From contig NC_019904.1 of NCBI RefSeq assembly GCF_000325705.1, positions 5,129,501-5,193,500 of the forward strand: a DNA stretch of 64,000 bases, read 5' to 3'. The translations under genes and the position numbers were made by a program. Under the pieces are notes generated by a model, which searched no databases, was not told where the DNA came from, and worked only from the letters and a program-made list of their open reading frames with translations. Positions 25,164-33,226 of the stretch are shown one piece after another. The first letter of the stretch is position 1, and each line of letters opens with the position of its first letter. Origin of the DNA: Echinicola vietnamensis DSM 17526 (GTDB lineage Bacteria; Bacteroidota; Bacteroidia; Cytophagales; Cyclobacteriaceae).

Positions 25164-26540
25164 TTACTCATAAAACCCATTCTGGCCCAAATTCGGATTC
25201 CTGTTTATGGCGTCCTGGTGTATGGGCCAAACCAGGTTTTCCTCTTCGCTCAGGCCGTTGATCGGCCCCATGACCTCCATTGCCTTTCCTGTCCTCACCA
25301 GGTCGAACCACCGATGCCCCTCATAACACAGTTCGATCGAGCGCTCGTGCAAAATGGCGGACTCCAAATCCCCATAAAGGGTCTGTGCGGCCGTCAAGGT
25401 AAGGCTTTCCAGTCCCGCCCTGGTCCGAATGGTATTCAATAGGGACAGGGCTTCCTCGGCCTCTCCCAATTGGTTATGGGCTTCCGCTTTCAGCAAGATG
25501 ATATCCGCCAACCTGACCATGACGATATTGTTCGCAGACGGATCGGGACTTTCGTCATTGAACCCCTCTCCAAAAAATTTCCAGATCTTTCGCGGTTGGG
25601 CAGCGGTCACATCGTAAATGAGCCGTTGCCTTTGGTCACCTTCCTCAAAGGAATCCCGAAAGGACTCACTGGGAAAGAAATTACTGTCCGATCCCAAGGC
25701 GTACAACACGCGCAGGGAATTGGTCTGCACTTCATTATAGCCTATTTCAAAAATGCTTTCATTGGAGTACCCTTGCGTAAAGATCTTTGACCAGTCACTG
25801 ATGGATACCAAACGGTACAAGGAATTGTCCAGTACTTTTTCCGCCGCAGCAATCGCAGCGGCATAGTCTCCCCGCCACATGTACACCTGGACCAGTAAGG
25901 CATTGGCCCCTCCTTGGGTAATCAGGTTCCTGTCCCTTTCGCCCCCAAAACTTGCCCTGCAGTGTTCGGCTGCAAACAAGAGATCTTCTTCTACACTTTC
26001 CAGAACGGTCTCGGTGTCGGTACGGGTATTGAACAGGTCCTGCTGTACGCTTTCATAAGGTTCCAGAATCAAGGGCACATCTCCCCATACCCGCACGGCA
26101 TAGAAATAGCACAAAGCCCTGAGGGCCCTGGCCTGCCCCAACAACTGTAACCCGAACTCTTCCCCTTCCTCAAAAACAGGCGGGATGTATTTTATGGCAT
26201 AGTTGGCCCTGCTAATGGTCCTGTAAAGGTTGTCCCATCGTGCCGAGTTCAGCGTGGGGTTCAGGTTGTTTTCCTGTAGCAGAAAGGGATCCCCGGACTG
26301 GTTGGTGCTTACCGCATCCGCCCTCCCTTCTCCCCACAGGGAAAAGTTCAAGGAGAAAGCGGACTGTGCCGCATCGTATATGCCATAGACCCCGGATTGC
26401 GCGTCACTCGAAGTCTTATAAAATCCCTGGGCGGAAAAGCTGCTGACCGGGTCTTTGTCCAACATGTCCGAACATGAGAAGAAAACGAGCGCCAGCATTG
26501 TCATAAAGGTATTCGTGCTAATTTTCATAAGTTTTTTCAT
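25164..26540 (-). CDS. susD: SusD/RagB-family glycan-binding lipoprotein
   Basis: The 458-residue protein has a lipoprotein signal (lipobox VFFSC, Cys about 23), then the SusD N-terminus (SDMLDKDPVSSFSAQGFYKTSSDAQSGVYGIYDA) with TPR-like helices. It ends with the C-terminal SusD signature RLADIILLKAEAHNQLGEAEEALSLLNTIRTRAGL and ELCYEGHRWFDLVRTG. It binds the glycan at the cell surface and caps the SusC partner, whose stop codon is adjacent (26541). The specificity is inferred to be beta-hexosaminides from the downstream genes. Confidence 0.95.
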   Translation of the reverse strand: MKKLMKISTNTFMTMLALVFFSCSDMLDKDPVSSFSAQGFYKTSSDAQSGVYGIYDAAQSAFSLNFSLWGEGRADAVSTNQSGDPFLLQENNLNPTLNSARWDNLYRTISRANYAIKYIPPVFEEGEEFGLQLLGQARALRALCYFYAVRVWGDVPLILEPYESVQQDLFNTRTDTETVLESVEEDLLFAAEHCRASFGGERDRNLITQGGANALLVQVYMWRGDYAAAIAAAEKVLDNSLYRLVSISDWSKIFTQGYSNESIFEIGYNEVQTNSLRVLYALGSDSNFFPSESFRDSFEEGDQRQRLIYDVTAAQPRKIWKFFGEGFNDESPDPSANNIVMVRLADIILLKAEAHNQLGEAEEALSLLNTIRTRAGLESLTLTAAQTLYGDLESAILHERSIELCYEGHRWFDLVRTGKAMEVMGPINGLSEEENLVWPIHQDAINRNPNLGQNGFYE

Positions 26541-29500
26541 TTACAGTCCAATTGATAGGCCTACGATCACCGTTCTACTTTGGGGATATGATCCCTCGTC
26601 CACTCCTATTCTCAGTCCGCTGTACGAACTGACATCAGGATCAAAACCGGTATAGTTGGTCCATGTGACCAGGTTGGTGCCCGTCACATAGGCATCCAAC
26701 CGGGACAGTCCAATACGGTTGACCAATTCCAGCGGCAAGGAGTAGCGCAGGTTCACGTTCTTCAATTTAATGTAAGAGCCATCCTCTACCCATCTGCTCT
26801 GTATCCTGCTGTCACTCTGCAGCGGATCGTCCTGTACAGGTTTTGGAAAATCGGTAATGTCCCCTTGTTCCCTCCACCGGTCAAGTGCAGCGGTGGACAG
26901 GTTGTTGTATCGTACAATGGAATTACGCTGGTGGTTGATCTCGCTGTAGATCTCCCCTCCATAGGAAAATTGAAACATAAAGCTCAGGCTGAAGTTTTTA
27001 TAGGAAAGGTCATTGGTGATCCCACCGAAAAAATCCGGTGTGGCATTGCCGATGACCTGTCTGTCATTTTGATCGATCACATTATCCCCGTTGAGGTCAT
27101 GCCAGATGGGATCCCCTCCTTCGAATACGGGTCCCTGGGATCCATTGGTGACACCATTGATATTGTCTTCATCCCTGGCATAAACCCCATCAAATCGCCA
27201 CCCGTAAAACGTACCGATCGGATATCCTTCCTGAAGGATATGGAAATTTCCGTTTTGGATAAAACCATTGGTCAACAGCTCCTCGGGCAATTCCTTGACG
27301 ATGTTGGTGTTTTTACTGATGTTGAGACTTGTACTCCAGGTGAAATGCCGGGTGGCAACATTGTGTGTATTGAGCAGCACTTCGATTCCCTTGTTCCGGA
27401 TCTTTCCGATATTTTGGGTGATGTACCCAAAGCCCGTTTCCCTTGGAATGGGCACATTATAGAGCAGGTCCTTGGTGTCCTTGATGTATGCATCTACGGT
27501 CAGGCCAAGCCTTCCCTGCCAAAAGGCCAGGTCCATTCCCGCATTATACTGGGTAGTGGTTTCCCATGACAATCCCGAATTGGGCATCACTGTAGGCGCG
27601 GCCCCGGAATAATCCAGGTAGTTGGCCCCCACCATAAACTCTCCTTGCGAGGTGTAGTTCCCAATCGCCTCGTTACCTGTCTGGCCCGCGCTAAAGCGCA
27701 ATTTGCCATCATCAAGCACTCCCGCACCGTTCAAAAACGGTTCATCGGAAAACCTCCATCCCACAGACGCCGAAGGAAAGAACCCAAAACGATTGTCCCT
27801 TCCAAACCTGGAGGAACCATCTGCCCTCAGATTGGCTTCGAAAAGGTACCTCCGTTCATAATCGTAGGACACCCTTCCAAAGTAGGAAAGCAGGGAATGT
27901 GATGTGGCTATGTTCACCTCTTGGTTTGAAATGGTCCCGGCCCCGTTCAGGGTCCGGATATCATCACTTGGAAAAAACATCCCGTCCAATCCTGTGCGCT
28001 CATAGTCCCAGTCCTGGTAACTGAAGCCCAAAAGACCACCCAGATTGTGCTTTCCATCGACTTGCTTTTGATAGGTCAGTATATTTTCATTGGACCAGGT
28101 CAGGTTATTGGTGGAACGGACCGAGCCCGTATTGTACCCCTCCCTATAATCCAGGGTCGAGGGAATGAAGGTATCCTCTTTCATGGAAAGGAAGTCCACG
28201 TTGACGGAGGTCCTGAACTTCAGGCCTTCGGCCAATTTGTATTCGAGGTATTGGCCGGCAATGATGCGGTTGCTCTTGTTGAGATTTGTAGAAAGCTCTG
28301 CAAGCCCCACTGGGTTCCGTTTGCCAAACTGGTACCCGTTGAGGGAACCATCGGGCAGGTACATCGAATATGACGGAGGGCGGATCAGCAATTCCCTGAT
28401 GATGCTAAGGTTTCCGGTGCCCGCCGCATTGATCCTGTTGTTCACGCCATTTGAATAGGATATACTTTGCCCTACCGTAAGGCGATCGGTCACATTGAAG
28501 TCCACGTTGAGCCGGGAAGTGATCCTGCGGTAGTTCGAATTGAGGACGATACCGTCTTGGTCCAAAAACGAGGAACTCCAAGCATACCTTACATTTTCGG
28601 ATCCTCCCTGCACGGACAGGTCCACACTGGTCTGGACGGCTTTTCTGAGCAGTTCACGCTGCCAATCCACATCTCCATTATTGGTAGAGCTCAAGGAATC
28701 GACAACAGCAAAAATAGGTTCCCGTCCATCATCGGAATTGGCGTAGGAATCCAGCACGGCACTTCTGTATTGGCTCGCATTGAGCACGTCCAGCTTTCTG
28801 GTGATCTGGCTTACCCCTGAATGTACGTTCAAGTTAATTTGTGCCTTTCCATCCTTTCCCCTTTTTGTGGTGATCAACACGACCCCATTGGCCGCCCTGG
28901 AACCGTATATGGCCGTTGAGGAAGCATCCTTCAATATTTCAATTGACTCGATATCCGCTGGATTAATGGCCGCCAATGGATTGAGGCCAAAATTTTCGGA
29001 TCCGTTCAATGACGAGGTCACGTTCGTTTCGATCGGAACACCATCAACTACATACAGGGGATTATTTCCTGCATTCAGCGAGGAGTTACCGCGAATATTG
29101 ATGGTCATTCCTCCCCCAGGTGCCCCTGAATTGGAGGTCACCTGGACTCCGGCCGCCCTTCCCTGTAAAAGCGATATGGGATCCTGCACGTTTGTTTTGC
29201 GAACCTCTTCGCTTCCTACCGAGGCAATGGCCCCTGTCAAGTTCCTTTTTTCCTGGACACCATACCCGACGATGACCACCTCGTCCAGATCACTTGTGTT
29301 CGAGACAAGCTCCACATCAATTACGGACCGACTGCCGATGGGGATTTCCTTCATGGAATATCCCAAATAAGAGAACATCAACACATCTTCGGTAGAGACA
29401 TCCTGAATGGAATAGGCCCCGTCCAAATCGGTTACCACCCCTTTGGAAGTTCCTTTTACCAAAACGGACACCCCGACCAGAGGATCTCCACTTTCTCCGT

Positions 29501-29624
29501 CCTTTACGACTCCTGTCACGTTTTTCCCTTGCGCAAACAAACTAAAAGACCAAACCATATTTAATAGAATCACCAATGCTGAAAACCATGATTTGGCCTT
29601 TACATACCTGTTAAAATGCCCCAT
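26541..29624 (-). CDS. susC: SusC/RagA-family TonB-linked outer-membrane transporter
   Basis: The 1027-residue protein has a signal sequence, a carboxypeptidase-D-like domain (about 35-115; GVVKDGESGDPLVGVSVLVKGT and FSYLGYSMKE) and the TonB box region VVIVGYGVQEKRNLTGAIASV. The plug (SLLQGRAAGVQVTSNSGAPGG, IEILKDASSTAIYGSRAANGVVLITTKRG) and a 22-strand beta-barrel ending in GLSIGL follow. It has no STN domain, so unlike the copy at 34987 it is not wired to a FecR-type anti-sigma. Control instead appears to be by the divergent LacI-family gene. It is the first gene of the GlcNAc operon. Confidence 0.96.
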   Translation of the reverse strand: MGHFNRYVKAKSWFSALVILLNMVWSFSLFAQGKNVTGVVKDGESGDPLVGVSVLVKGTSKGVVTDLDGAYSIQDVSTEDVLMFSYLGYSMKEIPIGSRSVIDVELVSNTSDLDEVVIVGYGVQEKRNLTGAIASVGSEEVRKTNVQDPISLLQGRAAGVQVTSNSGAPGGGMTINIRGNSSLNAGNNPLYVVDGVPIETNVTSSLNGSENFGLNPLAAINPADIESIEILKDASSTAIYGSRAANGVVLITTKRGKDGKAQINLNVHSGVSQITRKLDVLNASQYRSAVLDSYANSDDGREPIFAVVDSLSSTNNGDVDWQRELLRKAVQTSVDLSVQGGSENVRYAWSSSFLDQDGIVLNSNYRRITSRLNVDFNVTDRLTVGQSISYSNGVNNRINAAGTGNLSIIRELLIRPPSYSMYLPDGSLNGYQFGKRNPVGLAELSTNLNKSNRIIAGQYLEYKLAEGLKFRTSVNVDFLSMKEDTFIPSTLDYREGYNTGSVRSTNNLTWSNENILTYQKQVDGKHNLGGLLGFSYQDWDYERTGLDGMFFPSDDIRTLNGAGTISNQEVNIATSHSLLSYFGRVSYDYERRYLFEANLRADGSSRFGRDNRFGFFPSASVGWRFSDEPFLNGAGVLDDGKLRFSAGQTGNEAIGNYTSQGEFMVGANYLDYSGAAPTVMPNSGLSWETTTQYNAGMDLAFWQGRLGLTVDAYIKDTKDLLYNVPIPRETGFGYITQNIGKIRNKGIEVLLNTHNVATRHFTWSTSLNISKNTNIVKELPEELLTNGFIQNGNFHILQEGYPIGTFYGWRFDGVYARDEDNINGVTNGSQGPVFEGGDPIWHDLNGDNVIDQNDRQVIGNATPDFFGGITNDLSYKNFSLSFMFQFSYGGEIYSEINHQRNSIVRYNNLSTAALDRWREQGDITDFPKPVQDDPLQSDSRIQSRWVEDGSYIKLKNVNLRYSLPLELVNRIGLSRLDAYVTGTNLVTWTNYTGFDPDVSSYSGLRIGVDEGSYPQSRTVIVGLSIGL

Positions 29625-29673
29625 AGAATTTGGATTAAAATGTTATCAGAAGAATTTTCATAATCGTATTATC

Positions 29674-29705
29674 CAAATGTAAACCCAATGCAAATTAATA
29701 GCAAA
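29674..29705 (-). promoter_or_regulatory. Bacteroidota-type promoter of susC operon
   Basis: Read on the minus strand there is a -33 TTTG (29705-29702) and a -7 TACATTTG (29681-29674) separated by 20 bases. This fits the Bacteroidota sigma-ABfr consensus TTTG, then 17-23 nt, then TAnnTTTG. Transcription would begin about 40 bp before the susC ATG (29624). The -33 TTTG is part of the palindromic operator at 29701-29712. Confidence 0.65.
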
Positions 29706-29712
29706 CGTTTGC
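29701..29712. promoter_or_regulatory. LacI-type operator O1 (GCAAACGTTTGC)
   Basis: This is a perfect 12-bp palindrome with the central CG typical of LacI/GalR-family sites. It overlaps the -33 element of the susC promoter, so a bound repressor would block RNA polymerase. An identical palindrome lies 117 bp away at 29818-29829. Confidence 0.8.
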
Positions 29713-29817
29713 ATATATTTTTCATAAAAATTTCAAAAAATCAAAGGGAGATTACTGATTCCCGAATTGTATCCCTACTGAAATGTTGGGGAAGGGTTCT
29801 AAAATTATTCTTATATT

Positions 29818-29829
29818 GCAAACGTTTGC
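29818..29829. promoter_or_regulatory. LacI-type operator O2 (GCAAACGTTTGC)
   Basis: The second identical perfect palindrome ends 12 bp before the ATG of the LacI-family gene, a good position for autorepression. With the first site it could support looping across the 217-bp divergent intergenic region. Confidence 0.8.
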
Positions 29830-29841
29830 CGAAAGTTTTCC

Positions 29842-30867
29842 ATGAACAAGAAAAGAATTACCTTAAAGGATCTGTCCAAAGAGCTGGACCTGGCCGTTTC
29901 GACCATTTCACGGGCCTTGGACGACCACCCGGGCATAAGTCCGGAAACAAAGGAAAGGGTCAGGTCAAAAGCCGAAGAACTGGGCTTTACCCGTAACTCC
30001 ATTGCATCGAGTTTCAGAAAAAGCAAAACACATACGATCGGGGTAATCGTGCCGCAAATCGACATTCACTTCCATTCTCTGGTCATCAGCGGAATTGAGG
30101 AACATGCCCATAAGTCGGGCTACAACGTAACGATCTTCCAAAGCAGGAATTCCTTTAAACGCGAAAAGAGAATTACCGACACCCTGCAGAACAATATGTT
30201 TTCAGGTGTGATCATTTGCCAGGGAGCAGAAACAAGGGGCATAGACCATTTCAGGAAACTCAAAAAGATGAAGATGCCAATGGTATTTTATGACCGGGTT
30301 CCCACGGGATTTGAAGCCAACAAGGTCATCATCAATGATTTTGAATCCTCCATGCGGGCCACGGAACATTTGATCGAAAATGGATGTCAAAAAATAGCCC
30401 ATATTGGCGGGCCCCAGACAACGGGAATATTCAAATCCCGCTATGAAGGTTATAGGAAAGCACTGGAAAACCACCGGTTGGAGATTTCCTCCGATCTTGT
30501 CCACTTTACCAAAGGGCTTACCTATGATGAAGGCCTATCAGCCGCCAAGGAACTCCTTTCCCACCGTGTCAAGCCAGATGGGATTTTTTGTTCCAACGAT
30601 TACACGGCGGTCAGTGCCATCCAGGTATTTCAAAAAAACGGCTTCAAGGTCCCTGACCAGGTGGCCGTCGTCGGTTTCAGCAATTATCCCATTTCCAAGA
30701 TCATAGAGCCCAACCTTTCGACGGTAAACGACCGGGCATTCGAAATGGGCCTGGCAGCGGCCAAACTTCTTATCAGACAAATCGAAGAAGATGGGAACGA
30801 TTTGATCGAATCGGAAATTGTCACCCTAAAGACCGAACTGATCATCAGGGAATCCAGTTCAAAGTAA
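29842..30867 (+). CDS. LacI-family transcriptional regulator
   Basis: The 341-residue protein has an N-terminal LacI helix-turn-helix (residues 4-60; ITLKDLSKELDLAVSTISRALDDHPGISPETKERV) with hinge helix. A periplasmic-binding-protein-like effector domain follows (about 63-338; IGVIVPQIDIHFHSLVISGIE, IAHIGGP, PDGIFCSNDYTAVSAIQVF, VAVVGFSNYP). It is transcribed divergently from the susC operon, with two identical palindromes between. It is therefore the likely repressor of the GlcNAc/hexosaminide operon and of itself. The effector could be a sugar intermediate such as GlcNAc-6-P, by analogy only. Confidence 0.93.
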   Translation: MNKKRITLKDLSKELDLAVSTISRALDDHPGISPETKERVRSKAEELGFTRNSIASSFRKSKTHTIGVIVPQIDIHFHSLVISGIEEHAHKSGYNVTIFQSRNSFKREKRITDTLQNNMFSGVIICQGAETRGIDHFRKLKKMKMPMVFYDRVPTGFEANKVIINDFESSMRATEHLIENGCQKIAHIGGPQTTGIFKSRYEGYRKALENHRLEISSDLVHFTKGLTYDEGLSAAKELLSHRVKPDGIFCSNDYTAVSAIQVFQKNGFKVPDQVAVVGFSNYPISKIIEPNLSTVNDRAFEMGLAAAKLLIRQIEEDGNDLIESEIVTLKTELIIRESSSK

Positions 30868-31486
30868 TCGCGGCAGTTTTTTATACGACCAGACCTGCTG
30901 TTGGGCGACCGTCAATCCTAACAGCCATGTCAATATATTCCCCTATACCTTCACAGCTTGAAAATCCATGAAAGAAACATGCTTTGCACCTACCCTTTCA
31001 TGGTATTGAGGCATTCTCTTTTAACCTACTAGAACCAAACCAACAATCTTCCTTTTGATTATAGGTTCCCCAAAAGACCTTCAACCCTTGGTTTTCAACA
31101 AGAATTTCAACCTGTTGACTACGTCTTATTGGGCAACAAACATTTAGCCCCGCCCAAACCTTTGCCCCCAATGACCATCCTCCGCAATTGTCCCCACAAC
31201 ATGGACCAGCGTTCCGCCTGACATTGCCATAGGTATTCCTTCCGACTATCGTCCTGTCCCCTGTTGCGGTGCATTCGATATGAAGAAAACCATTTTTCTT
31301 GATAATGGCCATGGTGAAATCCCAATGCAATTTTAAGGATATGTTAAATTCCGTGCAGAAGTTAAATTTTAACATTTCCGGAGCGGGAAAGCCCATATGT
31401 TTGTCCAACATCTATTGATCCCCTTACTTCCGATCAAGAATTTCGGATGTCAATGCATTCGTTTAACACCATAATCAACAAGCTAT

Positions 31487-31651
31487 ATGAATTTATTGCG
31501 AGTACACACGTTCGTCTTTCTGCTGCTGCTTGCCTTCTCCTGCAAACCAAAACAGGCAGCCCAAACGGCCGGGATCTGTTTACCCTGGGCCTTTGGGCAA
31601 GCCTGTTTGTCCATCTTTGATCGAGTTTTACTGAAAAATCATAGGATTTAA
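31487..31651 (+). pseudogene. 5' fragment of a lipoprotein gene
   Basis: The 54-codon frame begins MNLLRVHTFVFLLLLAFSC followed by KPKQAAQ, a textbook lipoprotein signal peptide with lipobox AFSC. It then turns into unrelated sequence and stops. It looks like the truncated beginning of a secreted protein gene whose body has been lost. Confidence 0.5.
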
Positions 31652-31749
31652 ACGTAACATTATTGGGACCTGGATGTGCAGAGTTGTTTGCAAGGATAGC
31701 CCTATCCGATCACCAAGTGGCATCTACACCAAAACAGCCTTAGTTGTTG

Positions 31750-31956
31750 CGTGCCCATTTATTTCATAGGCAATACCGCGGTCTTGGGCAGTAAAACACT
31801 TACGAGCAAGCCGATTGCTTATGACCATTTGCAGATGGTTTTTCGTTAATCAACGTGTTTGTTTCATTGATCCTTCGCTGTTTCAAATTCAGGTGTTCAT
31901 CACCATACATGCGTGTGTGCAATGCGACAATAAAAATGGTCGCTTGCGACTCACAG
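31750..31956 (-). repeat. Long imperfect repeat, copy 2 (broken hydrolase start plus leader)
   Basis: This is the counterpart of 14940-15143. At 31828 downward the minus strand encodes MVISNRLARKCFTAQDR then IAYEING, aligned with the start MVKKNGLDRKYFTTQDG of the enol-lactonase-like protein, after which homology is lost. The leader (31829-31956) keeps TTCGTTAATCAA, AGGTGTTCATCACC and the GTCGCA words. In this copy the outer end contains GTCGC-AA-GCGAC, a near-palindrome. The gene part is a pseudogene fragment. Confidence 0.72.
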
Positions 31957-32278
31957 GAAATAAAGCCTCCATATTTCCACCCGAATTTTCCGATCCCCTC
32001 CACGGCCAGAGGTATTACTGCCCGATCTGCGGCGTCCCCCACCTCCAAACCAACCGAAAAGAACCACTAACGGGGCAAGTATTTTTCATGGGGCACCGAA
32101 AGACATGCCCCATGAATTCAACCCATTGTTCGGTTCCACCCTACAATTCACGATAAAACCATTTTTGACCTGACAGCTCTCTTGATGGGTTTTTCCTATG
32201 CGCATCCCTTGGATAATGAACTGTCAGGCCGGGACACCATCAAATTGCGGTTTCTGTTGGGCAGCTAACGAGAACCCC

Positions 32279-33208
32279 TTATAAAGGTGTTTGATCCTTC
32301 CAATAGACCCGCGACTTATATATTTTCACACTTTCGTCCGTGAGTGTATCCGCTGGGTTGGCAAAATAAACATGATGGGTCCACCAACTTACTTCCCCCT
32401 TGGTATAGACCAGTTCCTTGGTCCCGGAATGGTAATTGATGGATTTCACATGGCCTACGTTCTCCAGTTGGTCGAATGGGCCAAACTTGTTGGTTTGCAA
32501 GTTAAATTCCCAAACACTATTGGTCGTTGAAAAAAGCAGCTTTTGGTCCTTTGTCAGATAGAGGTCATGTCCGCTTTCATCGGGTATTTCCCAAAAGGCT
32601 TTCATTTCCAGTTTCGGGGTGGTACTATCCCACTCTTTCAGTTTGTATTCCCGGAGCTCACCATACCCCAACGCAAATAAACTTTCCCGGTCTTCTACCC
32701 ATACCACACCATGTCCGGAATATAGACTATCGGAATAGAGCACCTTGTTTGGTTTTAGGGCATCAAATAATTGGATGGCATTGCCTCCGCTGGCGGTGGA
32801 CAGGGCCACGGCGATCCTTCCTTCAGGGAGGTATTCGGCAGAATGGGCATTGGGCACATGGGCATAGAACAAGGTATTGCCAGTTGACCTTTCTATCAAT
32901 GCTGCCCCACCACCTGAAGAGGTGACCAATAGCCGGTTGTCCCCCACGGGTTTGCACTCATCGTTGGTTTTAAAATAACCGACATACCCCGGAGGCATGC
33001 CATTGGAATTGGCGGCACTCCACTCCCATTCTTTTTGATAACCTCCGTCAGTTGGATGGAATATAAGGACTTTGTCATCTCCACAGACAATCAACTCCCT
33101 TACGGAAGAATCCGGACGGATGTGGTTATGTTCGTTGTCAGCCCTACTTACACAAGCGGCAACCGTTGTAGCGGCCAAAAATACCAAAATCAATACGTTC
33201 GTTTTCAT
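32279..33208 (-). CDS. DUF6528-family lipoprotein (beta-propeller-like)
   Basis: The 309-residue protein has a lipoprotein signal (VAACVS, Cys about 19). Repeated WD-like/propeller strands follow: RELIVCGDDKVLIFHPTDGGYQKEWEW, NRLLVTSSGGGAALIERSTGNTLFYAHVPNAHSAEYLPEGRIAVALS, and HGVVWVEDRESLFALGYGELREYKL. This layout fits the DUF6528 family of Bacteroidota, often seen in glycan-uptake loci. No catalytic residues are assignable. It is the last gene of the FecI/FecR/SusC/SusD run, 18 bp after susD, and may be a surface ligand-binding or scaffold protein. Confidence 0.75.
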   Translation of the reverse strand: MKTNVLILVFLAATTVAACVSRADNEHNHIRPDSSVRELIVCGDDKVLIFHPTDGGYQKEWEWSAANSNGMPPGYVGYFKTNDECKPVGDNRLLVTSSGGGAALIERSTGNTLFYAHVPNAHSAEYLPEGRIAVALSTASGGNAIQLFDALKPNKVLYSDSLYSGHGVVWVEDRESLFALGYGELREYKLKEWDSTTPKLEMKAFWEIPDESGHDLYLTKDQKLLFSTTNSVWEFNLQTNKFGPFDQLENVGHVKSINYHSGTKELVYTKGEVSWWTHHVYFANPADTLTDESVKIYKSRVYWKDQTPL

Positions 33209-33226
33209 ATATCCATTAGTTAAATC

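Larger units (their letters stand above)
30868..32278. other. 1.4-kb relic-rich intergenic region
   Basis: No intact gene could be supported between the lacI-like gene and the DUF6528 gene. A 137-codon minus-strand frame (30998-31411) is open, but its translation matches nothing I recognise and it is Cys/Trp-rich in an unnatural way. Recognisable debris includes the start of a lipoprotein gene (31487-31651) and a broken second copy of the enol-lactonase start with its leader (about 31750-31956). There is also a 50-codon plus-strand tail ending at about 32268 (translation includes TIFDLTALLMGFSYAHPLDNE) that may be the 3' end of a lost gene. Confidence 0.5.

Noticed and set aside
27645-28373. 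Several plus-strand frames over 80 codons inside the susC gene
   Set aside because: They are antisense shadows of a clear 1027-residue transporter, as are the similar frames opposite the other receptors.
30998-31411. A 137-codon minus-strand frame as a gene
   Set aside because: Its composition is unusual (many Cys and Trp), there is no recognisable domain, and it lies in a relic-rich region. It was kept only as a note in the gap description.
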